Positions 45,385 to 53,688 of a stretch of DNA of 64,000 bases are shown in pieces (within the stretch, counting starts at the first letter, position 1; every line of letters starts with the position of its first letter). Below the pieces are notes generated by a model that was not told where the DNA came from, made no database searches, and saw only the letters and a program-made list of their open reading frames with translations. Source of the stretch: SURF-28 sp034521465 (GTDB lineage: Bacteria; Bacteroidota; Ignavibacteria; Ignavibacteriales; Melioribacteraceae); assembly GCA_034521465.1 (NCBI GenBank), contig JAXHMN010000025.1, positions 62,001-126,000 on the forward strand. The letters run 5' to 3'. The position numbers and the translations under genes were made by a program.

Positions 45385-45421
45385 AAAGATGTAGTCCTTT
45401 TTTCATCCCTTTGACCTATTG
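45385..45421 (+). promoter_or_regulatory. Conserved 37-bp element, copy 10
   Basis: AAAGATGTAGTCC, TTTTTTCATCCC, TTTGACCTATTG. It lies 141 bp before the lipoprotein gene at 45562. Confidence 0.85.
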
Positions 45422-45561
45422 AATACAACCGACTTAATGAGGATTATAGTATTGTGTTAAAAAACCAAAATTGTGTGTCGATAGAAGGCAATAACCGGCT
45501 TGATATACATACACAAATAAGGTTGTAATTAGGTTACATCAAAATTATATGAGGTTTATTT

Positions 45562-46002
45562 ATGAAAAAAAATATTTTATTTATCAGATTTTTTATTGCA
45601 ATGATGTTCATCGCGGCTATTACATTTTCCGCTTGCGAGAATCAGACCGGTGAAACTACGGAAGATGTGGATCCCGCTCTAATTAACGAAAACACAACTG
45701 CAATTTTATCAGGTACTTGGACCGGGATCTTTGATAATAGACCAACAACGTTAGTGATAACAGAACAAACCGACAGCACTTTTACCGGCAAAATCAGTAT
45801 CGATTACCGTCAGAAGATTGAGCAGGAAGTAAAGGGTACTTTTAATCCAACGACGATGCAAATCACAATGATAGATCAGCTTCAAAGCCGTTTCCAAGGA
45901 ACATACAACGGTAGTTTATCAATAAATAAAGACAACTATTCTGGCACGTTTACTATGACAAATAACGGCGCAAAATATGCTTTCACTTTTAACAAATATT
46001 AA
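45562..46002 (+). CDS. Lipoprotein with lipocalin-like beta-barrel domain, 146 aa
   Basis: Lipobox ITFSACENQ near residue 26. The remaining region is beta-rich with alternating strands: LSGTWTGIFDNRPTTLVITE, FTGKISIDYRQKIEQEVKGT and YSGTFTMTNNGAKYAFTFNK. A G-W-G-...T-F-G start and YSGTFTMT-type end are common in small lipocalin-like folds, but I cannot name the family. A PEGA lipoprotein gene follows 12 bp downstream. Confidence 0.7.
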   Translation: MKKNILFIRFFIAMMFIAAITFSACENQTGETTEDVDPALINENTTAILSGTWTGIFDNRPTTLVITEQTDSTFTGKISIDYRQKIEQEVKGTFNPTTMQITMIDQLQSRFQGTYNGSLSINKDNYSGTFTMTNNGAKYAFTFNKY

Positions 46003-46014
46003 TTGGAGACTCAA

Positions 46015-46782
46015 ATGAAATTGCTTATTTCTTTACTTTTAATTCCATTTTCAATACTACTTTTTACTTCTTGCGATTCCGATAGTAATGACCCGTTATC
46101 ACCGGAGATTAAAGGGAGTATTTATGTATCAACAAATCCAAGCGGTGCAAATATCTGGCTGGACGGTGTGAATACTTTTAAAACAACACCGGATACTATT
46201 TCCAATGTTGAAGCAGGTGTAAGAAATGTTATGCTTAAACTTCAGGATTATAATGACACTACCATTGCAATAAGTGTCTCGAACAATCAGACAAGCGTAC
46301 TCGGTCCGATATTAATGACCTCAAACGTATCTTTAACTTTGTACGGACCTGTAAGAATTTACGAAACATCAGGAACCTCTTCGAGTGTGCCTAGCGGATT
46401 AGATTTATCTTCCGGTGTTGCCTTTGGAGTTTCTTCAACCGATGCAAACCTAGTGGATATTTATTATTCGACTACAGGAACCGGCGGTCAGGGCTACCTT
46501 GTTCAAAGTGCAGATCTTTTCCCGAGTCTTTTCAGGCAAACAGATTTCAATGTTGGTTCATCTACTAACCTTTTTGATAATGCTGATTCACCGCTTAGAA
46601 ATGTGGGATCTTGGACAAATAATATGACCGACAGAGAAACCAACTATGTTTATTTATATGATCATGACGGTCACTACTCAAAAATTAAAATTGTTAATTT
46701 CGGCGGCGGTGTACCCGGAGAACCGGCATGGGTTGAAGTTCAATGGTACTATAATCTTACGACACTTGATAACCGTTTCTAA
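46015..46782 (+). CDS. PEGA-domain lipoprotein, 255 aa
   Basis: The start at 46015 is picked because GGAG lies 8 bp upstream (a TTG at 46003 would be earlier in frame). Lipobox LLFTSCDSD near residue 20. A PEGA domain at about 35-100 (GSIYVSTNPSGANIWLDGVN, TPDTISNVEAGVRNVMLKLQ, YNDTTIAI) is followed by an unknown beta-rich domain (LDLSSGVAFGVSSTDANLVD). PEGA domains occur in surface-layer-like or envelope proteins. No enzyme motif. Confidence 0.82.
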   Translation: MKLLISLLLIPFSILLFTSCDSDSNDPLSPEIKGSIYVSTNPSGANIWLDGVNTFKTTPDTISNVEAGVRNVMLKLQDYNDTTIAISVSNNQTSVLGPILMTSNVSLTLYGPVRIYETSGTSSSVPSGLDLSSGVAFGVSSTDANLVDIYYSTTGTGGQGYLVQSADLFPSLFRQTDFNVGSSTNLFDNADSPLRNVGSWTNNMTDRETNYVYLYDHDGHYSKIKIVNFGGGVPGEPAWVEVQWYYNLTTLDNRF

Positions 46783-46926
46783 TCAATAAAAATAGATAAT
46801 GTTTTTTCTGAATTGTTAAATACATTAAATCAAAATAAACACTTATTGTTGATAGGTAGAGTTGACTAATCAAAACTGATTGATATCAATTCTACCTATT
46901 TGGTAAAAAAATAAAGGGGTGATCAT

Positions 46927-47490
46927 ATGTTAAAAAAAATAGTCATACTAATGATTTTATTTACAGCTCCGGCAATACTTGCACAGGAAACTGAGATTAA
47001 ACATGCATTAGTTGGTGTTGAAACATGTGGAATGTGCCACAAGACCGAAAAACAGGGTAGTCAGCTTGATATCTGGAAAGCCAGTGCGCATGCTAATGCT
47101 TATGAGACACTAAAAACCACAGAAGCCGACAGTATAGCTAAAGCAAAGGGTCTTTCAACAATTGCGGCCGTAAGTGAGGTTTGCTTAAAATGTCATGTCA
47201 GCGGTTACAATGTTGATGCTTCTTTAAAAACTGCAAAATTCAAAATGGAAGATGGAGTTCAGTGCGAGACATGTCATGGCGCAGGTGCAGACTATAAAAG
47301 TCTTAAAGTAATGAAAGACCGGAAAGAAGCAATTGCAAAGGGTCTCAAAATATTTAAAACCGAAGAGGAACGAGTTGCTTTATGCAAAGTATGTCATAAT
47401 TCAGAAAGCCCGACATTTGATTCAACTAAATCTGACTTCGTGGAATTATGGTCTAAAATTAATCATAATATTCCAAAGAGCGAGAAGTAG
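46927..47490 (+). CDS. Multihaem c-type cytochrome (cytochrome c554-like)
   Basis: 187 residues, signal peptide (KIVILMILFTAPAILAQE) and four CxxCH haem sites: CGMCH, CLKCH, CETCH and CKVCH. Additional His such as SAHANAYETL may serve as distal ligands. The CxxCHG...GADYKSL order resembles the cytochrome c554 family. It is a periplasmic electron carrier, donor and acceptor unknown. It lies 144 bp after the PEGA gene, behind element copy 10 or its own promoter. Confidence 0.92.
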   Translation: MLKKIVILMILFTAPAILAQETEIKHALVGVETCGMCHKTEKQGSQLDIWKASAHANAYETLKTTEADSIAKAKGLSTIAAVSEVCLKCHVSGYNVDASLKTAKFKMEDGVQCETCHGAGADYKSLKVMKDRKEAIAKGLKIFKTEEERVALCKVCHNSESPTFDSTKSDFVELWSKINHNIPKSEK

Positions 47491-47687
47491 TTCTAGTCTC
47501 GGTAAGAATTTTTTGTAATTAGATTTTAAACGGGCGGTTAGTATAATCTTGTATATGTGTTTAATGGATATAACGCTGCTCTTTTATATATAAAATTTAG
47601 TTAACATGATTTGAGTCATCTCTATATTTAGTTAAATATACTCTGGTAAATAAATCCATAATATCCCTTTTTATTGCTTCTCAATCG

Positions 47688-47724
47688 AAAGATGTAGTCC
47701 CTTTTTCATCCAAAAGGATGATTG
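47688..47724 (+). promoter_or_regulatory. Conserved 37-bp element, copy 11
   Basis: AAAGATGTAGTCCC, TTTTTCATCC, AAAAGGATGATTG. The usual CTTTG is replaced by AAAAGGATG, which can itself pair with CATCC, so this copy carries an extra inverted repeat. It lies 87 bp before the GTG at 47811. Confidence 0.75.
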
Positions 47725-47810
47725 AATTTTGCTCTATTAATGCTGATTATATGTTCAAATAAAAATTTATAGCAATCGAGACAAGGTTTGTTAAGATTCC
47801 GGAGGACTAA

Positions 47811-49292
47811 GTGAATATTCTAATGGTATATCCGATGTACCCTGATACATTTTGGAGTTTTAAACATGCGTTAAAGTTTGTATCGAAGAAAGCAAGTTTT
47901 CCGCCGCTGGGACTTTTAACCGTTGCTGCAATGCTTCCTGAAAAGTGGAATAAAAAATTAATAGATATGAATACTGATGACCTCAAAGACGAACAGATCA
48001 TTTGGGCTGATTATGTTTTCATCAGCGCGATGTCTATTCAAACTGAATCGGCAAATCAGATAATTGAAAGGTGCAATAAACTAAACGCCAAAATAGTTGC
48101 CGGCGGTCCATTATTTACCAGCAGTTCGGAATATTATGATAACGTAGATCACCTTGTTTTGAATGAAGCCGAAATAACTCTTCCGTTATTTTTGTCTGAC
48201 TTAGAGTCCGGGCAGCCAAAACATAAATACACTTCAGAAGATTGGGCTGAAATCACAGAAACGCCGATACCCGCTTGGGAACTTGTTTCAATGAATAATT
48301 ATACATCGATGAATCTCCAGTATTCACGCGGTTGTCCTTATGATTGTGACTTTTGTGATATCACCGTTCTTTACGGAAGAAAACCGCGTACAAAATCCAA
48401 AGAACAAGTTATAGCCGAATTAGATGCTTTATACTTAACCGGCTGGAAAGGACCTGTATTTTTTGTTGACGATAATTTCATCGGCAATAAAGTAAAACTG
48501 AAAAAAGAAATTCTTCCAACAATTATCCAATGGATGGATGAAAAAAATCACCCGTTTTATTTAAACACGGAAGCGTCAATTAATCTTGCCGATGACGATG
48601 TACTTATGCATCAAATGGTGAATGCAGGTTTTGAAGCGGTATTTATCGGTATAGAATCTCCGAACGACGAAAGTTTGGTTGAATGTAATAAGACTCAAAA
48701 TAGAAACCGTGATATGATCTCCAGCATAAAAAAAATTCAAGAATATGGTTTAGAAGTTCAGGGTGGATTTATTGTCGGTTTCGACAATGATCACCCGAAA
48801 ATATTTGATGAGTTAACAGACTTTATTCAAAAAAGCGGAATTGTAACGGCTATGGTAGGTTTGCTTAATGCACCCAAAGGTACAAAACTTGAGAAAAGAT
48901 TGATAAACGAAGGCAGGATGCTTCAAGATTTTACGGGAAACAATACCGATTTCTCAATTAATTTTGTTCCAAAGATGGATTCCGAAAAACTGCTTAATGG
49001 TTATAAGGAAGTATTGCATAAAATCTATTCACCAAAATATTTTTATGAACGTGTAATGGTCTTTATGAAAGATTTTGAACCGAAAAAGAAGAAAGTTTTT
49101 CATCTTAATCCGAATTACATTCTTGCACTTTTTAGATCAATAGTAAAATTGGGGGTAATTGGTGAAGAGCGGATTTATTACTGGAAATTATTCTTTTGGA
49201 CATTGTTCCGTAAACCGCAGCTCTTTTCACTGGCTATATTGTTTACCATTTACGGGTTTCATTTCAAAAAAATATCAAACGGATTTTATTGA
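47811..49292 (+). CDS. B12-binding radical SAM protein (DUF4070)
   Basis: 493 residues, GTG start. N-terminal B12-binding fold (MNILMVYPMYPDTFWSFKHA, SFPPLGLLTVAAMLP), then the radical SAM core with the 4Fe-4S motif in YSRGCPYDCDFCDITVLYGR (CxxxCxxC), FFVDDNFIGNK, GIESPNDESLVECNKTQNRN, and a C-terminal DUF4070-like region ending in a hydrophobic stretch. Relatives methylate hopanoids or lipids, but many are unassigned. It probably modifies a lipid or envelope component. Behind element copy 11. Confidence 0.92.
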   Translation: MNILMVYPMYPDTFWSFKHALKFVSKKASFPPLGLLTVAAMLPEKWNKKLIDMNTDDLKDEQIIWADYVFISAMSIQTESANQIIERCNKLNAKIVAGGPLFTSSSEYYDNVDHLVLNEAEITLPLFLSDLESGQPKHKYTSEDWAEITETPIPAWELVSMNNYTSMNLQYSRGCPYDCDFCDITVLYGRKPRTKSKEQVIAELDALYLTGWKGPVFFVDDNFIGNKVKLKKEILPTIIQWMDEKNHPFYLNTEASINLADDDVLMHQMVNAGFEAVFIGIESPNDESLVECNKTQNRNRDMISSIKKIQEYGLEVQGGFIVGFDNDHPKIFDELTDFIQKSGIVTAMVGLLNAPKGTKLEKRLINEGRMLQDFTGNNTDFSINFVPKMDSEKLLNGYKEVLHKIYSPKYFYERVMVFMKDFEPKKKKVFHLNPNYILALFRSIVKLGVIGEERIYYWKLFFWTLFRKPQLFSLAILFTIYGFHFKKISNGFY

Positions 49293-49321
49293 GTAACTCA
49301 AGTTGACCGCCTCTTTAAAGA

Positions 49322-49566
49322 GGCTGTTGTATAAGTCTGAATTGTCCTTGGCTTTAGAGTTAGTTACACAAGTTTTATTTGCAAATTGCCGTCGGTTTCA
49401 ACCGACGGAGAATGAAAACAAGCAAAGAAAAAGGGCTTTAGCCCCATTTATATTTTGTTTATGGGGCTAAAGCCCAGAACATAGTAGGCAATTTTAGTTC
49501 CCGACTTTCCCATAGGGATGCCTTCGGCAAAAAGTCGGGGCAATTTATTAGTTATGCAACACACTC
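49322..49566. repeat. MITE-like composite palindromic element, copy B
   Basis: Same plan as 20940-21210: TTGCCGTCGG...CCGACGG, GGGCTTTAGCCCC...GGGGCTAAAGCCC, TCCCGACTTTCCCATAGGG, GCAAAAAGTCGGGGCAA and the end GTTATGCAACACACTCG. The left end is less well kept (GTTGTATAAGTC). There is no gene in the 415-bp gap 49293-49707. Confidence 0.65.
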
Positions 49567-49707
49567 GTTAGGGCGTGGACTAAGAAATAACAAAAAAATT
49601 GAGTCCCTGTAATTTTTGAATCGATAATTATTTTGCTAAAAGATACGATTGGAATTTTTAGGACCGGAAACAGAAAGACTAATTTATAAAAAGGAAGGAT
49701 ACCAATA

Positions 49708-51989
49708 TTGGAATCTAGTAAAACAAAATCCCCTATTAACCGTATTGCCTTCATCGGTAATTATTTACCGCGGAAGTGCGGTATTGCAACTTTTACGACC
49801 GATTTATGCGAAGCGATCGATTTACAATTTAAAGATACGACTTGTATTGCACTCCCCATTAATGACATTGCAGCCGGTTATTCTTACCCGGCAAAAGTTC
49901 GATTTGAAATCACCGAGAAAGATATCGATTCTTATTTGAGAGCGGCGGATTTTTTGAATCTTAACAATGTTGACCTCGTATGTCTTCAGTTTGAGTATGG
50001 AATATTCGGTGGTAAAGCAGGAAGTTATATTTTGGCGCTCTTGCGTGAATTGCGAATGCCGATCGTAACAACCTTGCATACAATATTAAAAGAACCTGAC
50101 ACTGATCAAAAACACGTACTGGAAGAAGTTGCCGCTTTATCTGATCGCTTAGTAGTAATGAGCGAACGCGGCTCCGAATTTCTTCACGATGTTTATGATG
50201 TTCCATCAGATAAGATTGATTTAATTCCCCACGGTATACCGGATGTACCGTTTGTTGACCCAAGTTTTAATAAAGATTTATTCGGCGTGGAAGGAAAAAT
50301 TGTTTTATTGAGTTTCGGTTTGCTCTCTTCGAGCAAAGGAATCGAAACCGTTATTTCCGCTCTTCCCGGATCGTCGCTCGTTATCCCGATTTAGTTTATA
50401 TAGTAGTCGGCGCTACACATCCGAATGTAATTAAACATGAAGGCGAAACTTACCGTTTATCACTACAATGGCTGGCTCAACAAAAAGGTGTAGAAAAAAA
50501 TGTAATATTTTACAACCGGTTTGTCAGTCATGAAGAATTAATTGAGTTTATCAGCGCAGCGGATATTTATCTAACTCCTTATCTCAACGAAGCACAAATA
50601 ACCTCCGGTACATTGGCTTATACTTTGGGAGCCGGTAAAGCAATAATTTCAACCCCCTACTGGTATGCTCAAGAATTGCTTTCCGAAGAAAGAGGGGTTT
50701 TAGTCCCGTTTCAAGATGATGAAGCAATGGCTGATCAGGTTATAAAACTCTTGGAAAACGAAGCGGAACGCCACGCAATGCGCAAACGCGCGTATATGTT
50801 CGGCAGACAAATGATTTGGTCTGAAGTAGCTCAGCGATATATGGAAAGCTTTGAACGTGCGCGTATCGAACGCCGGCATCATATCCAGCCGGGAATTATT
50901 GCAAGAGTACGCGATAAATACCAAGGTGAACTCCCCTCTTTAAAATTAGATCATTTAGAACTTATGACTGATTCGACAGGGATTTTTCAACACTCACTTT
51001 TCACGGTTCCCAACTATTCTCACGGATATACAACCGACGACAACGCGCGTGCATTATTGGTAACCGCACTGCTTCATGAATTCGGGAATACAGAGTTGGA
51101 AAAATTAGCGCCGCGGTATCTTGCTTTTCTCGGGTTTGCATTCAATGCCGATAAAGGACGATTCCGGAACTTTATGGATTACCAGCGAAATTGGCTCGAA
51201 GAGAAGGGATCGGATGATAGTCACGGACGCGCTTTGTGTGCATTGGGAACAGTGTTAAATCGAAGCAACACACCTGCGCAGCATGGAATGGCAGCTTGGT
51301 TGTTTGAACAAACGTTACCTGCTATTCTGTCAACTTCCAGTCCGCGGGCATGGGCATTCGCTCTAATCGGTATAAATGAATATTCACAAAAATTTGCCGG
51401 TGACAGCAGATCCGACCAAGTGCGGAATGAATTAGCAGAACATCTTATGAGATTATATAAAAGTAACCGGTCGGATAAATGGTGTTGGTTCGAGAAAGAA
51501 CTGTCGTACTGTAATGCCGTACTTCCGCACGCATTGTTATTATGCGGCAGTACAATAACGAACGACGAAATGATAGAGGTCGGGTTGGAATCGCTTGACT
51601 GGTTGGCAAATTTACAGCAGTCCGGCAAAGGACATTTTGTTCCTATAGGGTCGAACGGCTTTTATTATATGGGCGGTGAGCGGGCTCGTTTTGATCAGCA
51701 GCCTGTTGAAGCTCAAACAATGGTTTCCGCTTCTCTCGAAGCTTATAATATTACAAACGATGAACGCTGGATTAAGGAAGCTCGCAGAGCATTTGAATGG
51801 TTCCTTGGACGAAATGATCTCAATCTTTCACTTTACGATCCTACAACCGGCGGCTGCCGCGATGGTTTACACCCGGACCGGGTAAATGAAAATCAAGGTT
51901 CGGAATCAACTCTAGCTTTTCTTCAATCACTTTTGGAATTACGCTTGGTTGAACAATCTCACTTATCAATTAAGGAACTAGTTAAATGA
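49708..51989 (+). CDS. GT4 glycosyltransferase with C-terminal alpha-helical domain, one frameshift
   Basis: The TTG at 49708 (AAGGAAGG upstream) starts NRIAFIGNYLPRKCGIATFT, a GT-B fold. The frame is lost at about 50385 (50394 stop) and resumes as ARYPDLVYIVVGATHPNVIK, continuing to 51989; corrected length about 760 residues. GT4 parts: LSFGLLSSSKGIETVISALP, FISAADIYLTPYLNEAQITS. The C-terminal 400 residues form an alpha/alpha-barrel-like region (HSLFTVPNYSHGYTTDDNAR, GRFRNFMDYQRNWLEEKGSD) as in glycoside-active proteins. The stop overlaps the GH130 start (ATGA), so the two act as a pair, probably in mannan-type glycan metabolism. Confidence 0.85.
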
Positions 51990-52930
51990 ATAATCAACAT
52001 GTAGAACTTTTTCATCGTCATAAATTAAATCCGATACTTACTGCTCAAAATTGGCCGTATCCCGTCAATAGTGTTTTTAATGCAGGTGCAACATTACTGC
52101 AGGATGGAACAACTTTACTTCTATGCCGAGTGGAAGAGCGCAGCGGTCTTTCTCATCTATGTGCAGCCCGCTCTAAGAATGGTATTGACAATTGGGAAAT
52201 TGATGACCAGCCAACATTAATGCCCGATGTCGAAAACTTCCCGGAAGAAAAATGGGGTATCGAAGATCCGCGAATTACTTTTGTACCGGAGTTAAAAAAA
52301 TATGGTGTTGTTTATACCGCATTTACCCGGGATGGACCCGGAGTTGCATTAGCGTTAACGGAAGATTTTAAAGAATTTGAACGCTACGGCGTAATCATGC
52401 CGCCGGATGATAAAGATGCCGCTTTACTTCCGCATAGAATCAATGGGCAATGGGCTTTGATTCATCGCCCTGTCAGCGCAGCAAGAGCGCATATGTGGAT
52501 TTCTTATTCGCCCGACTTAAAAAACTGGGGCAAACATATTTTGATGATGAATGCACGGAAAGGTGCATGGTGGGATGCAAATAAAATCGGTCTTTCACCG
52601 CCGCCAATTGAAACACCGGAAGGATGGCTGGTTATTTATCACGGGGTCAAAACATCATGCGCAGGATGTATTTATAGATTAGGTCTTGCACTCTTTGATC
52701 TAAATAACCCGGCAGTTATAATTAAACGGAGCAGAGATTGGTTCTTTGCCCCTGAAGAACCTTATGAACAACACGGTGATGTCGGAAATGTTGTCTTCCC
52801 ATGTGGTTACACTATTGGCGCCGAAGGGGATACTATAAACATATATTACGGCGCTGCCGATACAAGTATTGCTTTAGCTACCGGCAGTATTAAAGAGATG
52901 CTGCAATGGCTTGATAAAAATAGTATTTAA
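51986..52930 (+). CDS. GH130 family glycoside phosphorylase
   Basis: 314 residues. Family signatures: NPILTAQNWPYPVNSVFNAG, the EDPR motif in KWGIEDPRITFV that carries the catalytic acid, WWDANKIGLSPPPIETPEGW, and the C-terminal VVFPCGYTIGAEGDTINIYY, GAADTSIALA. GH130 enzymes phosphorolyse beta-mannosides (beta-1,4 or beta-1,2). The direct overlap with the GT4 gene suggests synthesis and remobilisation of one mannose-containing oligosaccharide, possibly a storage or compatible-solute-type glycan. No signal peptide, so it is cytoplasmic. Confidence 0.92.
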   Translation: MNNQHVELFHRHKLNPILTAQNWPYPVNSVFNAGATLLQDGTTLLLCRVEERSGLSHLCAARSKNGIDNWEIDDQPTLMPDVENFPEEKWGIEDPRITFVPELKKYGVVYTAFTRDGPGVALALTEDFKEFERYGVIMPPDDKDAALLPHRINGQWALIHRPVSAARAHMWISYSPDLKNWGKHILMMNARKGAWWDANKIGLSPPPIETPEGWLVIYHGVKTSCAGCIYRLGLALFDLNNPAVIIKRSRDWFFAPEEPYEQHGDVGNVVFPCGYTIGAEGDTINIYYGAADTSIALATGSIKEMLQWLDKNSI

Positions 52931-52944
52931 AAGAGAGGTTTATC

Positions 52945-53022
52945 ATGAGAACAAGAAATAATTCACCATTTATAGTTGCATTAGTAGTTGTTGTAATAAT
53001 TGCTTTCATCTTTTTTTCGTAA
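52945..53022 (+). CDS. Tiny single-helix membrane protein, 25 aa
   Basis: MRTRNNSPFIVALVVVVIIA followed by FIFFS. It has a basic start and one membrane helix. A good ribosome site (AAGAGAGG) is 6-7 bp before the ATG, and the gene lies only 14 bp after the GH130 gene, so it is probably the last gene of that transcript. It is too short for family assignment. Confidence 0.5.
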   Translation: MRTRNNSPFIVALVVVVIIAFIFFS

Positions 53023-53074
53023 TGTAATTACTCAATAGTAAAAAAAGAACACGGTTCGAAGCATGCACTTCGAC

Positions 53075-53222
53075 TTCCTTGTCGAGGATTTTTACGTTTG
53101 ATATGAAAAGATTTTACAAATATTTTTTCTCAGCGATCTTTGCGATTTCTCCGCGGTCTCTGCGAGAAACATTTCACGCAAAGGGCGCAGAGACTTAACG
53201 CAAAGTCCGCCAGGGCTATGTA
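53075..53222. repeat. Intergenic hairpin of GCGAAAG/CTTTGCG type
   Basis: The left part TCTTTGCGATTTCTCCGC and TCTCTGCGAG, the right part CACGCAAAGGGCGCAGAG and CGCAAAGTCCGCC. An imperfect long hairpin of a common intergenic repeat type; no gene. Confidence 0.55.
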
Positions 53223-53272
53223 AAAAAAAACTAAAATCAGCAAACTTGAATTATAAATAAGGAACTCAAATC

Positions 53273-53488
53273 ATGAACGCAAAAACAATTGGTATTATCA
53301 TTCTCTCCATCGGTCTTATAATGACTCTCTTTACCGGCTTTAATTATGTAACAAGAGAAAAAGTTGTGGACATTGGGGATATTGAAATAACAGCAGATCA
53401 AAACAATACGGCAAGTTGGAGTCCGTTAATCGGAATAGGAGTAATGGTAATTGGCGGAGTTGTATTTCTTTATGGTAAAAAGAAATAA
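53273..53488 (+). CDS. DUF3185-like small membrane protein, 71 aa
   Basis: Two helices: IGIIILSIGLIMTLFTGFNY and WSPLIGIGVMVIGGVVFLYG, with the charged middle EKVVDIGDIEITADQNNTAS and a KKK end. The W-P-x-G...VxGxxxLxxG pattern is seen in DUF3185 and related small stress-linked proteins. RBS AAGGAA. Confidence 0.8.
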   Translation: MNAKTIGIIILSIGLIMTLFTGFNYVTREKVVDIGDIEITADQNNTASWSPLIGIGVMVIGGVVFLYGKKK

Positions 53489-53570
53489 CTCAAAAGAATT
53501 TTATTGAGTAAAAAGTGATTCGCATTATACCCGGCGAATAAGTATCTAATTTTCACTTTTCCATCATCCA

Positions 53571-53608
53571 AACGGTGTAGTCCCTTTTTCATTCCTTTGT
53601 CCTATATC
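53571..53608 (+). promoter_or_regulatory. Conserved 37-bp element, copy 12
   Basis: AACGGTGTAGTCCC, TTTTTCATTCC, TTTGTCCTATAT. It lies 81 bp before the giant lipoprotein gene at 53689. Confidence 0.8.
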
Positions 53609-53688
53609 TATCTCAATTACTGACTACGTATTTTATTAATGACTAAATACCGAATACTAATTTATTAATTAATAGGAGTGTAAGAATT

